A program made the translations under genes and the position numbers. The notes beneath the pieces were generated by a model. It saw only the letters and a program-made list of their open reading frames with translations. It did not search any database and had not been told where the DNA came from. 64,000 nt of DNA from JALZKA01 sp963725035 (GTDB taxonomy: Bacteria; Actinomycetota; Thermoleophilia; Solirubrobacterales; 70-9), in the NCBI GenBank assembly GCA_963725035.1, contig CAVRWX010000001.1:1-64000 (forward strand), written 5' to 3'. Shown here one piece after another: positions 8,582 through 16,985 of the stretch (positions are counted from its first letter, which is position 1; the number at the start of each line of letters is the position of its first letter).

Positions 8582-8986
8582 TCAGTCCGAGGCGTTACGA
8601 GACGGGGATCTCTTCCTCGTCTCGTCCTGGACCTTGGTCGAGACGCACTTGCCGAAGGCGTTCTGCTTGTTGCCGTTGGTCCCGTAGGTCTCATGGAACG
8701 CATCGGAGTCGGCATCGCGCTCGGCGCGGCACTCCTTCGCAGCGTTCTTGAACTCGGCGGGCGTGGTCTCGTCCGCCACAGGCTCCACGCCCTTCTTGCA
8801 GTTCTTCATCGCGTGCTTGGGGCCGTACGTCGCGCGGAACGCGTCCTTGTCGGCCTTCTTGAGCTCGTGACAGGCCTTCGCGATCTCGTCCTTGCCGTTG
8901 TTCTCGCCGTCGCCCGCAAAGCCGGCGGGAGCGCCGATGAGCGCCAGTCCGGCGCAGACGGCAGCGGTGGTCATCGTTCGCTTCAT
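8582..8986 (-). CDS. Small secreted protein with an internal duplication
   Basis: 134 residues. A signal peptide (MKRTMTTAAVCAGLALIGAP, cleavage near AGFA) is followed by two copies of a motif: ACHELKKADKDAFRATYG ending in KNC, and ECRAERDADSDAFHETYG ending in GKC. Each unit keeps a Cys, the core D-x-DAF-x2-TYG and a second Cys, which suggests two small disulfide-closed units. No known enzyme family is recognised. A GAAGGAG ribosome site lies upstream of ATG 8986. The function is unknown; an exported structural or binding role is plausible. Confidence 0.7.
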   Translation of the reverse strand: MKRTMTTAAVCAGLALIGAPAGFAGDGENNGKDEIAKACHELKKADKDAFRATYGPKHAMKNCKKGVEPVADETTPAEFKNAAKECRAERDADSDAFHETYGTNGNKQNAFGKCVSTKVQDETRKRSPSRNASD

Positions 8987-9092
8987 TGGTTTCTCCTTCG
9001 TCGGGGGGTTGCCTCACGACAACGCCCGGCGGGAGCCGATGTCAGGCCCTATTCCGGATCCTTGTCCGAATTGCCACCCGCAGTTCGAGTGC

Positions 9093-9873
9093 TCAGGCGC
9101 GATCCGAAGGGACACCGCCCGCGTTCGAGTTGGCCGGCGGGTTGGAAGAACTCGCGCCTCCGTTCGATGTGGCAGGTGGAGACACGGCAGAGTTGCCCCC
9201 GGCGTTCGAGTTGGCGGGTGGCCCCGATGAGTTGCCGCCGGCGTTGGAGTGCGCCGGTGGACTGGGCTTGTCACCCGTCTGCCCCGGGGGCTCCGAGGGC
9301 TTGCCGCCTCCGGGCTTTTCGTCAGAAGACTTCCCGTTCTTCCCATGGTCCTTCTTGCCTTGGTTTCCGCTGGGCTCATCCTTCGCCGCGGAGCCGTTCG
9401 GTGTTCCAGCCCCTGCGGATGACTTGACCGCGATGGTCGCAGGCACCTGAGATCCGGCATCACTCGGAAGCGCTCTCGGCCTGTCCGCCGCTCCGGCTCG
9501 TGCGCTCGGCGGATCCACCCGGCAGGTCAACCCCGGCCACGCCTGCGCCCCCGACGCCGATCGCGAGGCCTGCGCCCACGATTCCGATCGACTTGAGCAC
9601 GCTCGATCCGCCAAGGACGCCGACGGCGCCCGCTCCAGCGCCGAGTGCGCCCCCGGTGCCGGTTCCGCCGCCCAGGACGCTGGCGATCAGACCGGACGCT
9701 GCCGCAGCCGGGAGCGGCGGCGCGAGCCAGCCCAGTTGGGTGCGGCGATGGCGGATCGCAAGCGCGAAATCGGAGCACCGCTGACAGTCGCGAAGGTGAG
9801 CCTTAATCTTCCTCCCGCGGATGACGCGCCCGTCGCCGTCCGAGATCATCGCCCGAATCTCGTCACAGTCCAT
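9093..9873 (-). CDS. Anti-sigma-type zinc-finger membrane protein with repeat-rich tail, frame broken once
   Basis: From ATG 9873 the protein begins MDCDEIRAMISDGDG and has the ZAS zinc motif HLRDCQRC (H-x3-C-x2-C), typical of anti-sigma factors. A Gly/Ala-rich hydrophobic segment (GIVGAGLAIGVGGAGVAG) follows, then a Lys/Gly/Pro/Asn-rich tail with repeats of PPANSNAGG. The frame used for the zinc finger stops at 9460, but the tail continues in another frame to 9093; the 3n+1 span fits one extra base near 9465. Alignment with the single-gene version at 17651-19141 suggests this may once have been the C-terminal half of the sigma factor (compare EGRAMDCDE with QGRHLTCDE). Confidence 0.6.
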
Positions 9874-10458
9874 GGCTCTCCCCTCCTTAAGTCCTGGAGC
9901 GCGATCCGGGCCTCGTAGATCGCCTGCCGCGACGCTCGCGGAGAGCACTGGAGCGCCTCCGAGACCTCCTCGTGGCTGAGGCCGCTCATCTCGTGAAGGA
10001 CCAGGGCTGACCGTTGCGTCTCTGGTAGCGACGCCAGGTCGGCGACCAGGGTTCTCACGGCTTCGCGGTGTTCGGCGCTGATGTCCGCCGCGGGAACAGC
10101 CGGCGATCGCTCCTCGGTCAGCTCGACGCTCGGTCGCGATCGCGGATGAGGTCAGGGACTCGTTTCGCGCGACGCGGTAGAGCCAAGGCCGAAGGTTGAT
10201 CGTGCGCTGCTCGCCCGGCAGTGCGCGTAGGATCCTCGTCATCGTGTTCTGGAGGGCGTCCTGCGCGTCGGTCGGATCGCCGAGAATCGCCCTGCAGTAG
10301 CGGTAGAGATCCTGGCCGTAGCGCTCGAAGATCGCGGCAAACGCAGCCTCGTCGCCCGCTGTCGCGCGCCGCGCGAGCCGTGCATCGCTTTGGCGCAGCG
10401 GGCTCACGCGCAGGGTCCGGCGATCGGCAGGGGTGACGCTTCCTCCATGGGAGGCCAT
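9846..10458 (-). CDS. ECF-type RNA polymerase sigma factor, frame broken once
   Basis: Region 2 is clear: DEAAFAAIFERYGQDLYRYC, GDPTDAQDALQNTMTRI and RPWLYRVARNESLT. Region 4 is in the next frame: LPETQRSALVLHEMSGLSHE, then EEVSEALQCSPRASRQAIYE, the helix-turn-helix for the -35 element. The frame changes between about 10128 and 10150; the 613-nt span is 3n+1. ATG 10458 has GGAG about 11 nt upstream. The gene is followed by, and possibly once fused to, the zinc-finger protein that would hold it inactive. A sequencing indel is the simplest cause of the break. Confidence 0.75.
9882..9888 (-). promoter_or_regulatory. Strong ribosome binding site inside the sigma-factor 3' end
   Basis: AAGGAGG on the minus strand lies exactly 8 nt before ATG 9873. 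This is the evidence for a separate start of the zinc-finger protein, overlapping the last 28 nt of the sigma reading frame. The competing view is a single fused protein with a lost base near 9892. Confidence 0.5.
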
Positions 10459-10558
10459 TATCGGCAACTCCGTTCAAGTTGTGTCCTCGGGCCGCATCAG
10501 CGACCTCGTTACAAACACAACGCAGGGCGCGTCGGATTGTCAGGCGCTACATCCGGCG

Positions 10559-12205
10559 CTAAGCCAGGTTCGACTTGCGCGGGTAGACGACCTCGGGGTC
10601 GGTGAGGACGTTTACGAGTGCGGGCTTACCCGACTCGAAGGCGCGCTCCAGCGCAGGCCGCAGCTCGTCAGGCTCGGAAACCAGCTCGGAGTGGCAGCCG
10701 AGAGCCTCCGCGACCTGGTCGTAGCGGGTCTCGGGACGGAGCTTCGCCGCGACGGAGTACCCGTACAGGAACATCATCGGGTGGTGTTCCAGGGCCCAGA
10801 TCCCGTTGTTGCCGATGACGCCTACGACGGGGATGCCGTGGCGGGCCATCGTGTCGAACTCCATTCCTGAGAAGCCGAACGCGCCGTCGCCGAGGAGCAG
10901 ACAGACCTGCCGGTCCGGGTGGGCGATCTTGGCGCCGATCGCCTGGCCGGGGCCGGCACCGAGGCAGCCGAACGGTCCGGGGTCCATCCACGTCCCTGGC
11001 TCGTAGGTGGAGACGACCTTGCCCGCGTAGGAGACGAAGTCGCCGCCGTCGCCGATCACGATCGCATCGCGGTCCAGCACCTCGGCCAGGCCCTTGTAGA
11101 CGCGCATCGGATGAAGCGGGGCACGATCGTCGTCGAGCTCCGGTAGTTCGGCAGCCCGCTTCTCGTCCTCGGTGGCGCGGACCGCCTGGACCCAGCCAGC
11201 GGTCCGTGAGGGATCGGCGCCGGACGCCGCCTCGCGGATGGCGGCGAGAGTCGGCGCGATGCCGCCGACGAGCTCGACGTCGGGCTTTCGGTTGCGGTCG
11301 AGCTCGTTGGGGGCGGCGTCGAGCCAAACGAGCTTGGTGTCCTCGCCGAACGAGGCGCCGAACCCCAGGCGAAAGTCGAGCGGTAGGCCGATGGCCAGCG
11401 CGACATCGGCCTCTTTCAGCGCGTGGCCGCGGGCGCGGGAGAAGGCAAGCTCGTGGTCGGCGGGCAGGCAGCCGCGGCCCATGCCGTTCAGGAACACCGG
11501 CGCGCCCAGCGCCTCGGCCAGCGCGCGCAGCTCGTCCTCGCCGCGCGCCCAGAAAAGACCCGTGCCGGCCATGATCGCCGGCCGCTCGGCCCCGGCGAGG
11601 AGCTTCGCCGCCTCTTCGACTCCGCCGGCGACCTCGCCGGCCTGGAAGCCCGGGTCGGCACCGGGGTCGGACTCGGCGGCGCTGAAGACGGTGTCGAGCG
11701 GGAAGTCGAGGAAGGTTGGGCCGGAGGGATGGGCCATCGAGAGGTCGATAGCGGTGGCGGTACGAGCGGCGATGTCGGCCGTGTCCTTGACGGTGTCCGC
11801 CGCTTTCACGAGCGGCTCGACGAACGGGACGTGGTCGATCTCCTGAAGGGATCCGGAACCCCAGCGCATCTCGGGCGCGCGGCCCCCGAGGATCGTGATG
11901 GGCGAGCGGTTGTAGAAGGCGCCGGCGATCGCGCTCATGCCGTTGGTCACGCCAGGGCCGGCGGTCAGCGCGGCAACGGCAGGCTTTCGCGTCGCCTTTG
12001 CGTACCCCTCGGCGGCCCATACGGCCGCCGACTCATGGCGGACGTCGACGATCTCGATCCCCTCTTCCTTGCAGCCGTCGTAGATCGAGAACAGGTGGCC
12101 GCCAGAGAGCGTGAACAGGTGTTCGACGCCGCGGGACTTGAGAGCCCGGGCGACCAGGCGCCCTCCGTGGACGGACGCGGTCTCGGTCTCCTCAGTGGCT
12201 GCCAT
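10559..12205 (-). CDS. Thiamine diphosphate-dependent enzyme, acetolactate synthase / 2-hydroxyacyl-CoA lyase type
   Basis: 548 residues with the three ThDP domains in order. The N-terminal pyrimidine domain has FTLSGGHLFSIYDG and the activating Glu in VRHESAAVWAAEGYAK. The central domain spans about 190-330. The C-terminal domain has the ThDP-binding motif GDGAFGFSGMEFDT ending in GNNG (GDG to N spacing as in the family). The active-site surroundings resemble oxalyl-CoA decarboxylase and hydroxyacyl-CoA lyase as much as acetolactate synthase, so the substrate is not settled. There is no adjacent regulatory subunit, which argues against a standard ilvBN operon. Confidence 0.85.
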   Translation of the reverse strand: MAATEETETASVHGGRLVARALKSRGVEHLFTLSGGHLFSIYDGCKEEGIEIVDVRHESAAVWAAEGYAKATRKPAVAALTAGPGVTNGMSAIAGAFYNRSPITILGGRAPEMRWGSGSLQEIDHVPFVEPLVKAADTVKDTADIAARTATAIDLSMAHPSGPTFLDFPLDTVFSAAESDPGADPGFQAGEVAGGVEEAAKLLAGAERPAIMAGTGLFWARGEDELRALAEALGAPVFLNGMGRGCLPADHELAFSRARGHALKEADVALAIGLPLDFRLGFGASFGEDTKLVWLDAAPNELDRNRKPDVELVGGIAPTLAAIREAASGADPSRTAGWVQAVRATEDEKRAAELPELDDDRAPLHPMRVYKGLAEVLDRDAIVIGDGGDFVSYAGKVVSTYEPGTWMDPGPFGCLGAGPGQAIGAKIAHPDRQVCLLLGDGAFGFSGMEFDTMARHGIPVVGVIGNNGIWALEHHPMMFLYGYSVAAKLRPETRYDQVAEALGCHSELVSEPDELRPALERAFESGKPALVNVLTDPEVVYPRKSNLA

Positions 12206-12217
12206 CGCGGCGGACTG

Positions 12218-13831
12218 CTATCTCCGCGAGCGCCGTCTGAACCCTCGCCTCATCCGGCCCGCCGCCGCGAGGATGGGCTCCGGGTCGAGAAGCGAGGCTT
12301 CCTCGTCCTCGGCTTCCCTCGTGGGCGAATCGACGGCGAACAACTCCACGGGCTCAGCGATGCCCTTGAGGTCGTAGGGCCCGATCTCAGTCAACGCGAC
12401 GCCCTCGCCCAGCGCTTCCGCGGTCGCGCCGGTGATGAGGACGTCGCGCTCGAGCTTGCGCGTCGCCGCCTCGACCCGCGCGGCCACGTTCACCGCGTCG
12501 CCGATGACGCTGAAATTGAGCCTGCCCGCTCCGCCGACGGCTCCGGCCACGACCCGGCCCGTGTTGACGCCGACGCCGACACGCAGCTCGCCGGCCTCGC
12601 CGCGCTCGTTGACTCGGCGACAGATCTCCATCGCTGCCCGCGTGGCCCGTTTGGCGTGATCCCGGTAGGGAGCGGGCGCGCCGAACACCGCCAGCAGGCC
12701 GTCGCCCTCGAACTTGTCGACATGTCCTCCGTGGCGCGAGATGACGGGCACCACCACCTCGAAAAGCTGGTTGAGCGCCGCCACGACCTCCTTAGCCTCC
12801 GCCCCGGCAGCAAAGCCCGTGAAATCGCGCACGTCCGTGAACAGGACGGAGACCTCCAGCTCCCGTCCCTCCTCGTCGAACTCGTCGGAGAGGATGTACT
12901 CGGCCACCTCGCGGTCGAGGTAGGTGCCAAAGGCATCGCGGATCCGCTCGCGCTCGGCCAGGCCCTGGACCATCGCGTTGAACGAAGCAGCGAGCTCGCC
13001 CGTCTCGTCGCCCGTAGTCACTGCCACGGTGGCGCTGAAGTCGCCGTCGAGAACGCGCTCGGTTGCCTTCTGAAGGTCGGCGAGAGGACGCAGGACCGAC
13101 CTCGTCACGAGGAGGGTCAACTCGAGCGCGATCGTGGTGGCGACGCCGACGGCGATGGCGACATCGAGCCCCAGCGATGCACCGCCGCCTCCCTCCGAGG
13201 TGAGCGCGGCGACGGTCATGCCCGTGATGGCGTTGATCAACGGCAGCGTCAGGAGAAGGCGCCAGCGAAGCGAGATGGTCGAGACGTTCGCATCCGTTCG
13301 CGGCGAGATCTGCTGGTTGATGTCCACCAAGAGGGGGCGCAGGCCGATCTCGAGCGCGAAGTAGTGGAGCATCGACGCGTACGCGAGGGCAACGGCGGAA
13401 CCGGCGATGAAAGGGAACACCGCCGTCCAGCTGAGGTCCAGCAAGACGACGGACGCGACCGCTGACGGGATCAGCACGATGGTGGCGGGCACGAAGACGT
13501 TCGAGCGGATCATTCGCCAGGGGAAGCTGATCGCCGCGGCCCATGCCTCAGTGGTCGAGCGCTCGTCGCGAGCGCCCGCGATCCAAAGCTCGAGTGGGCG
13601 CAGCATCGGGAAGGTCCGGAAGCAGGCGATGACGATCGCTATCGCCGCCAGTGCGCACGTGATGCCGAAAAGCGTGAAGAACTCGCCCGTGGAGCCGTCG
13701 TAATAGAAGGAAAAGAGGGCGTAAGTGCCAAGAATGACCGGATAGACGGTTTGGAGCTCGAGCACCAAAAAGACACGCGGATAGTGCCGCCCCAGGCGTC
13801 GATACGCCCATCGGAGCGTGGTTACGAGCAT
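12218..13831 (-). CDS. Membrane adenylate/guanylate cyclase (class III) with HAMP domain
   Basis: 537 residues. About six hydrophobic segments (residues 1-300) lead into a HAMP domain (RSVLRPLADLQKATERVLDG to SFNAMVQGL). The cyclase domain follows: SVLFTDVRDFTGFA (metal-binding Asp), VDKFEGDGLLAVFGAP (second metal Asp and substrate Lys), and GDAVNVAARVEA (Asn and Arg of the transition state). It makes cAMP or cGMP in response to a membrane or extracellular signal. The C-terminal 50 residues are charged and arginine-rich. It lies 12 nt upstream of the ThDP gene on the same strand. Confidence 0.92.
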   Translation of the reverse strand: MLVTTLRWAYRRLGRHYPRVFLVLELQTVYPVILGTYALFSFYYDGSTGEFFTLFGITCALAAIAIVIACFRTFPMLRPLELWIAGARDERSTTEAWAAAISFPWRMIRSNVFVPATIVLIPSAVASVVLLDLSWTAVFPFIAGSAVALAYASMLHYFALEIGLRPLLVDINQQISPRTDANVSTISLRWRLLLTLPLINAITGMTVAALTSEGGGGASLGLDVAIAVGVATTIALELTLLVTRSVLRPLADLQKATERVLDGDFSATVAVTTGDETGELAASFNAMVQGLAERERIRDAFGTYLDREVAEYILSDEFDEEGRELEVSVLFTDVRDFTGFAAGAEAKEVVAALNQLFEVVVPVISRHGGHVDKFEGDGLLAVFGAPAPYRDHAKRATRAAMEICRRVNERGEAGELRVGVGVNTGRVVAGAVGGAGRLNFSVIGDAVNVAARVEAATRKLERDVLITGATAEALGEGVALTEIGPYDLKGIAEPVELFAVDSPTREAEDEEASLLDPEPILAAAGRMRRGFRRRSRR

Positions 13832-13905
13832 GTACGCATTCTCCCAGGGTTTCTGTGGCGCTGCGACGCCTAAAGGCCTAGGCGCGCCTGCCCGATGAGA
13901 ACTAC

Positions 13906-14838
13906 GTGATACCGGCGACGGCCAACGGTGGTTTTCCTCTGCCTGCCCCAGGCGGGGCGCAGCGCGTGGTCGAAGCCACCCACGCGGGATGCGTTGCCCG
14001 CACTCGCGTCAGCCTCCCCGCGGCCCTGCCCGTGCGGGCGGTTCGCCGGATCTTCTGCTTGCACTGCGAGCAACTGTGCGAGGCGGCGGCGGTCTCTGAG
14101 GTCCGCCCCGGCCTCGGCGAGCGCATCCGGTCCCTGGTCCCGTCGCTTCCGGCTCTCGCGCTGCCCTCCGCATCGGTGCCTACCTCGGTGGGGCCTTTCC
14201 AGATCGACCTGCGCTGGCTCACGCTCCCCGTCGCCGCGATCGCCGTGTTCGCGGTCCTGAGCCTTCTGAACGGCGACGACGCGCCGGCGCCCGAGCCGAC
14301 CTCGACCGCTGCGGCGGCGAAGGCGGACAAGGCTCCCGCCCACCCGAAGGGCGACGCGAAGGGCGCAAACGGGAACGCCCCGGCGAAGGCTGCCGTCCCG
14401 GCGGACGCCCAGCTCGTATCCGAGTCGACCTTCACGCTCGCACTGCCCGCTGGATGGGATCGCGTCAACCCCGCGGCCGGCGCGACCTTCGCCGCGGTCT
14501 CGACCGACGGGACCGCGGACGCGACGCTTTGGATCCAGGACAACCCGCAACTCGACTTCGCCGCGTTCGAGGCGAGCTCGCTCCAGCAGCTCGAGACGCT
14601 CGCCGGCAGCGCGCGTGTCGTCGAGCGAAACGTCGGACCTTCGGTCCAGGCGAGCTCGATCACACTGGCGCCCAAGAACGTGCCCGCCGGCTCCCCTACC
14701 TACGAGGTTGTCCTACGGGGCTCGGGAGACCGCTGGTACTACCTGGCCACCACGCACCAGGCGAGCGCTCCGGCTGATGCGATCGCCGCCGTCGACCTCA
14801 TCCAGGGTTCGTTCCTCCCGGTCGGAGGCAGGGGATGA
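13906..14838 (+). CDS. Membrane-anchored protein with N-terminal Cys cluster
   Basis: 310 residues from GTG 13906. The N-terminal cytoplasmic part contains HAGCVARTRVSLPA and FCLHCEQLC, which looks like a degenerate zinc ribbon. A single hydrophobic segment (LTLPVAAIAVFAVLSLL, about 104-120) leads to an Ala/Lys/Pro linker and a C-terminal domain of about 150 residues outside the cell (FTLALPAGWDRVNPAAGATF onward). The domain resembles the PsbP/DUF-type 'photosystem-like' lipoproteins in layout only; I do not recognise a family firmly. ATG of the next gene overlaps its stop, so the two are co-translated. Confidence 0.6.
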   Translation: MIPATANGGFPLPAPGGAQRVVEATHAGCVARTRVSLPAALPVRAVRRIFCLHCEQLCEAAAVSEVRPGLGERIRSLVPSLPALALPSASVPTSVGPFQIDLRWLTLPVAAIAVFAVLSLLNGDDAPAPEPTSTAAAAKADKAPAHPKGDAKGANGNAPAKAAVPADAQLVSESTFTLALPAGWDRVNPAAGATFAAVSTDGTADATLWIQDNPQLDFAAFEASSLQQLETLAGSARVVERNVGPSVQASSITLAPKNVPAGSPTYEVVLRGSGDRWYYLATTHQASAPADAIAAVDLIQGSFLPVGGRG

Positions 14839-15506
14839 TTCGGAAGCGGATCCTCGGCCTCGCGCTGATCGCCCTTGCGGTTCCGTTCCCCGCCCTCGCC
14901 CTTGAAGGCGGCGGTGTTGGAGCGTCCGGATCGCCGGGCCTCACTGTCACCGCATCGCTCAACTCTTGCGGCCTCGCCGGCTCGCAGATCATGTGCCAGA
15001 TTGACGCTGGGTGGAACAGCCTCGAAGGTGCCGACAGCTACTCGGTGAGCGTCACGAGCGCGGACGGCTCCGTCATCGACCTGGGCGAGACGACGGGCGA
15101 GGGCACCTCGGTCTGGGTGCCGTACGTCGGCGCGGGCACCTACTCCGTCTCGGTCACGGCCTGGGGCACGCCCCCCGGCGAGGAGGACGACGGCTCGCCC
15201 GAGGTCATCGCGAGAGACTCGTCGATGTCGGGTGGCGAGGTGGATGCCGTTGCGAAGAGCCCGCCGGGGGCAGACTCCGATGAAGCACGCGACGACGAGG
15301 GCTCCGAGCCCACGTCCGACGAGCCGGTCACGGACGTGACTCCGGAAGAGCCGCGTGACGAGACACCCGTCTGCGAGGAGCCTCCCGTCGAGGATCCGCC
15401 TCTGCCGCCTGCTGAGCCGGTGCCGGGCGAGGGGGACGTCCCCGCCGCGCCCGTCGAGCCGGAGGTCGTGGATACGATCCCGGCCGATGACGACTGCACC
15501 AGCTGA
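14835..15506 (+). CDS. Secreted protein with a beta-sandwich domain and acidic Pro-rich tail
   Basis: 223 residues. A signal peptide (MIRKRILGLALIALAVPFPA) precedes a domain of about 85 residues with two Cys (NSCGLAGSQIMCQID) and a fibronectin III-like strand pattern (DSYSVSVTSADGS, GTYSVSVTAWG). The last 90 residues are rich in Asp, Glu and Pro. No catalytic motif is visible. It overlaps the preceding gene by 4 bp and the aldehyde dehydrogenase start by 20 bp. Confidence 0.6.
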   Translation: MIRKRILGLALIALAVPFPALALEGGGVGASGSPGLTVTASLNSCGLAGSQIMCQIDAGWNSLEGADSYSVSVTSADGSVIDLGETTGEGTSVWVPYVGAGTYSVSVTAWGTPPGEEDDGSPEVIARDSSMSGGEVDAVAKSPPGADSDEARDDEGSEPTSDEPVTDVTPEEPRDETPVCEEPPVEDPPLPPAEPVPGEGDVPAAPVEPEVVDTIPADDDCTS

Positions 15507-16968
15507 GCTCCTGTCCCAACCAACCCGCGACTTCCTGGGACGTGTGCCCGGGAAGCTCCTGATCGGCGAGGAGTGGTCCGAGCCCTCGGACGGCGCCACC
15601 TTCGCGACGATCGACCCAGCCACGGGCGAGGAGATCTGCCAGATCGCACAGGGTTCGGCGGAAGACGTGCGCCGCGCGGTCGAGGCAGCGCAGGCCGCCT
15701 TGGACGGCCCGCTCCGCAAGGTCCATGCGGCGAAGCGCTCGGCGCTCATGAACACGCTCGCGGAGCTCATCAAGGCCAACGGCGACGAGCTGGCCGAGCT
15801 CGAGTCACTCGACAACGGCAAGCCGCTCGCGTCGGCCAAGGGCGACATCGCTGCGTCGGTGAACCACCTTCGCTACTACGCGGGGTGGCCGACCAAGATC
15901 GAGGGCCAGACGATCCCGGTCTCGGCTCGCGACGTCCTTTGTTACACGCTCCGCGAGCCGGTCGGCGTCTGCGGGCAGATCGTCCCCTGGAACTTCCCGC
16001 TCCTGATGGCGACCTGGAAGATCGCGCCCGCCCTTGCAGCGGGGTGCCCGATCGTCCTCAAGCCGGCCGAGCAGACGCCGCTCACCGCCCTTCGCCTGGG
16101 CGAGCTCGCGCTCGAGGCGGGCCTGCCGCCCGGCACCCTGAACGTGGTAACGGGCGACGGCGCGACCGGGGCGGCGCTCGTCGACGACCCTGGCGTCGCA
16201 AAGATCGCGTTCACCGGCTCGACCGTTGTCGGCCGCGAGATTGCGCAGAAGTGCGGGAAGGCGCTCAAGCGCGTCACCCTCGAGCTGGGCGGCAAGAGCC
16301 CCAACATCATCCTCTCGGACGCCGACCTCAGCCAGGCGATCAAGGGTTCGTTCCAGGGCATCTACTTCAACTCGGGCCAGGCCTGCAACGCGGGCTCCCG
16401 CCTCTACGTCGCTCGCGAGCTCTTCGACGAGGTGACCGAGAAGCTCGCCTCCTATGCCGGCGAGGCGAAGGTAGGCCCGGGTCTCGACCCCGAGACTGAG
16501 TTCGGCCCGCTCGTGTCGCAGGAGCAGTTCGAGCGCGTCAAGGGCTACATCGACTCCGGGCTGGAAGAGGGCGCGAACGCCCTGGCGGGCGGCTCACCGG
16601 AGAACGGCGACGGCTACTTCGTCTCCCCCACCCTCTTCACCGAGGTCTCGGACGAGATGAAGATCGCGCGCGAGGAGATCTTCGGGCCCGTGCTGGTCGC
16701 GATGCCGTTCGACGAGCTCGAGGAGGTCGCCGCGCGCGCCAACGACACCGAGTACGGGCTGGCGGCCGGGCTGTGGACGCGGGACATCTCGAATGCCCAC
16801 AAGCTCGCGGCGATGCTCAAGGCGGGAAGCGTCTACATCAACGCTTGGGGTGGCGGCGATCCGGCGGCGCCGTTCGGCGGGTACAAGGCGTCGGGGATCG
16901 GCCGCGAGAAGGGCCACGTAAACCTCGACGCGTACCTCGAGACGAAGACCGTCTGGACCCAGCTCTAG
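15487..16968 (+). CDS. NAD(P)-dependent aldehyde dehydrogenase
   Basis: 493 residues, the normal ALDH length. Motifs: QIVPWNFPLLM (cofactor site), FTGSTVVGR (Rossmann loop), LELGGKSPNIIL (general base Glu) and FNSGQACNAGSRLYV (catalytic Cys). PFGGYKASGIGRE marks the C-terminal end. It oxidises an aldehyde to a carboxylic acid; the substrate is unknown, with closest feel to the betaine aldehyde / class 1-2 ALDH group. The frame is open upstream to 15355, but the family start fits ATG 15487. Confidence 0.93.
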   Translation: MTTAPAELLSQPTRDFLGRVPGKLLIGEEWSEPSDGATFATIDPATGEEICQIAQGSAEDVRRAVEAAQAALDGPLRKVHAAKRSALMNTLAELIKANGDELAELESLDNGKPLASAKGDIAASVNHLRYYAGWPTKIEGQTIPVSARDVLCYTLREPVGVCGQIVPWNFPLLMATWKIAPALAAGCPIVLKPAEQTPLTALRLGELALEAGLPPGTLNVVTGDGATGAALVDDPGVAKIAFTGSTVVGREIAQKCGKALKRVTLELGGKSPNIILSDADLSQAIKGSFQGIYFNSGQACNAGSRLYVARELFDEVTEKLASYAGEAKVGPGLDPETEFGPLVSQEQFERVKGYIDSGLEEGANALAGGSPENGDGYFVSPTLFTEVSDEMKIAREEIFGPVLVAMPFDELEEVAARANDTEYGLAAGLWTRDISNAHKLAAMLKAGSVYINAWGGGDPAAPFGGYKASGIGREKGHVNLDAYLETKTVWTQL

Positions 16969-16985
16969 CCGGGTAGGTTCACGCC

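Noticed and set aside
9110..9260. Regular DNA repeats considered as a CRISPR array
   Set aside because: Units of about 45 bp are imperfect and encode the Asn/Gly/Pro repeats; no spacers and no cas genes.
8986..9450. Plus-strand repeat protein with PPAFELAGG units
   Set aside because: It is the reverse of the PPANSNAGG repeats on the minus strand, which fit the tail of the zinc-finger protein better.
14740..15848. A long minus-strand frame opposite the secreted proteins and aldehyde dehydrogenase
   Set aside because: Antisense to three better supported genes and low-complexity in composition.
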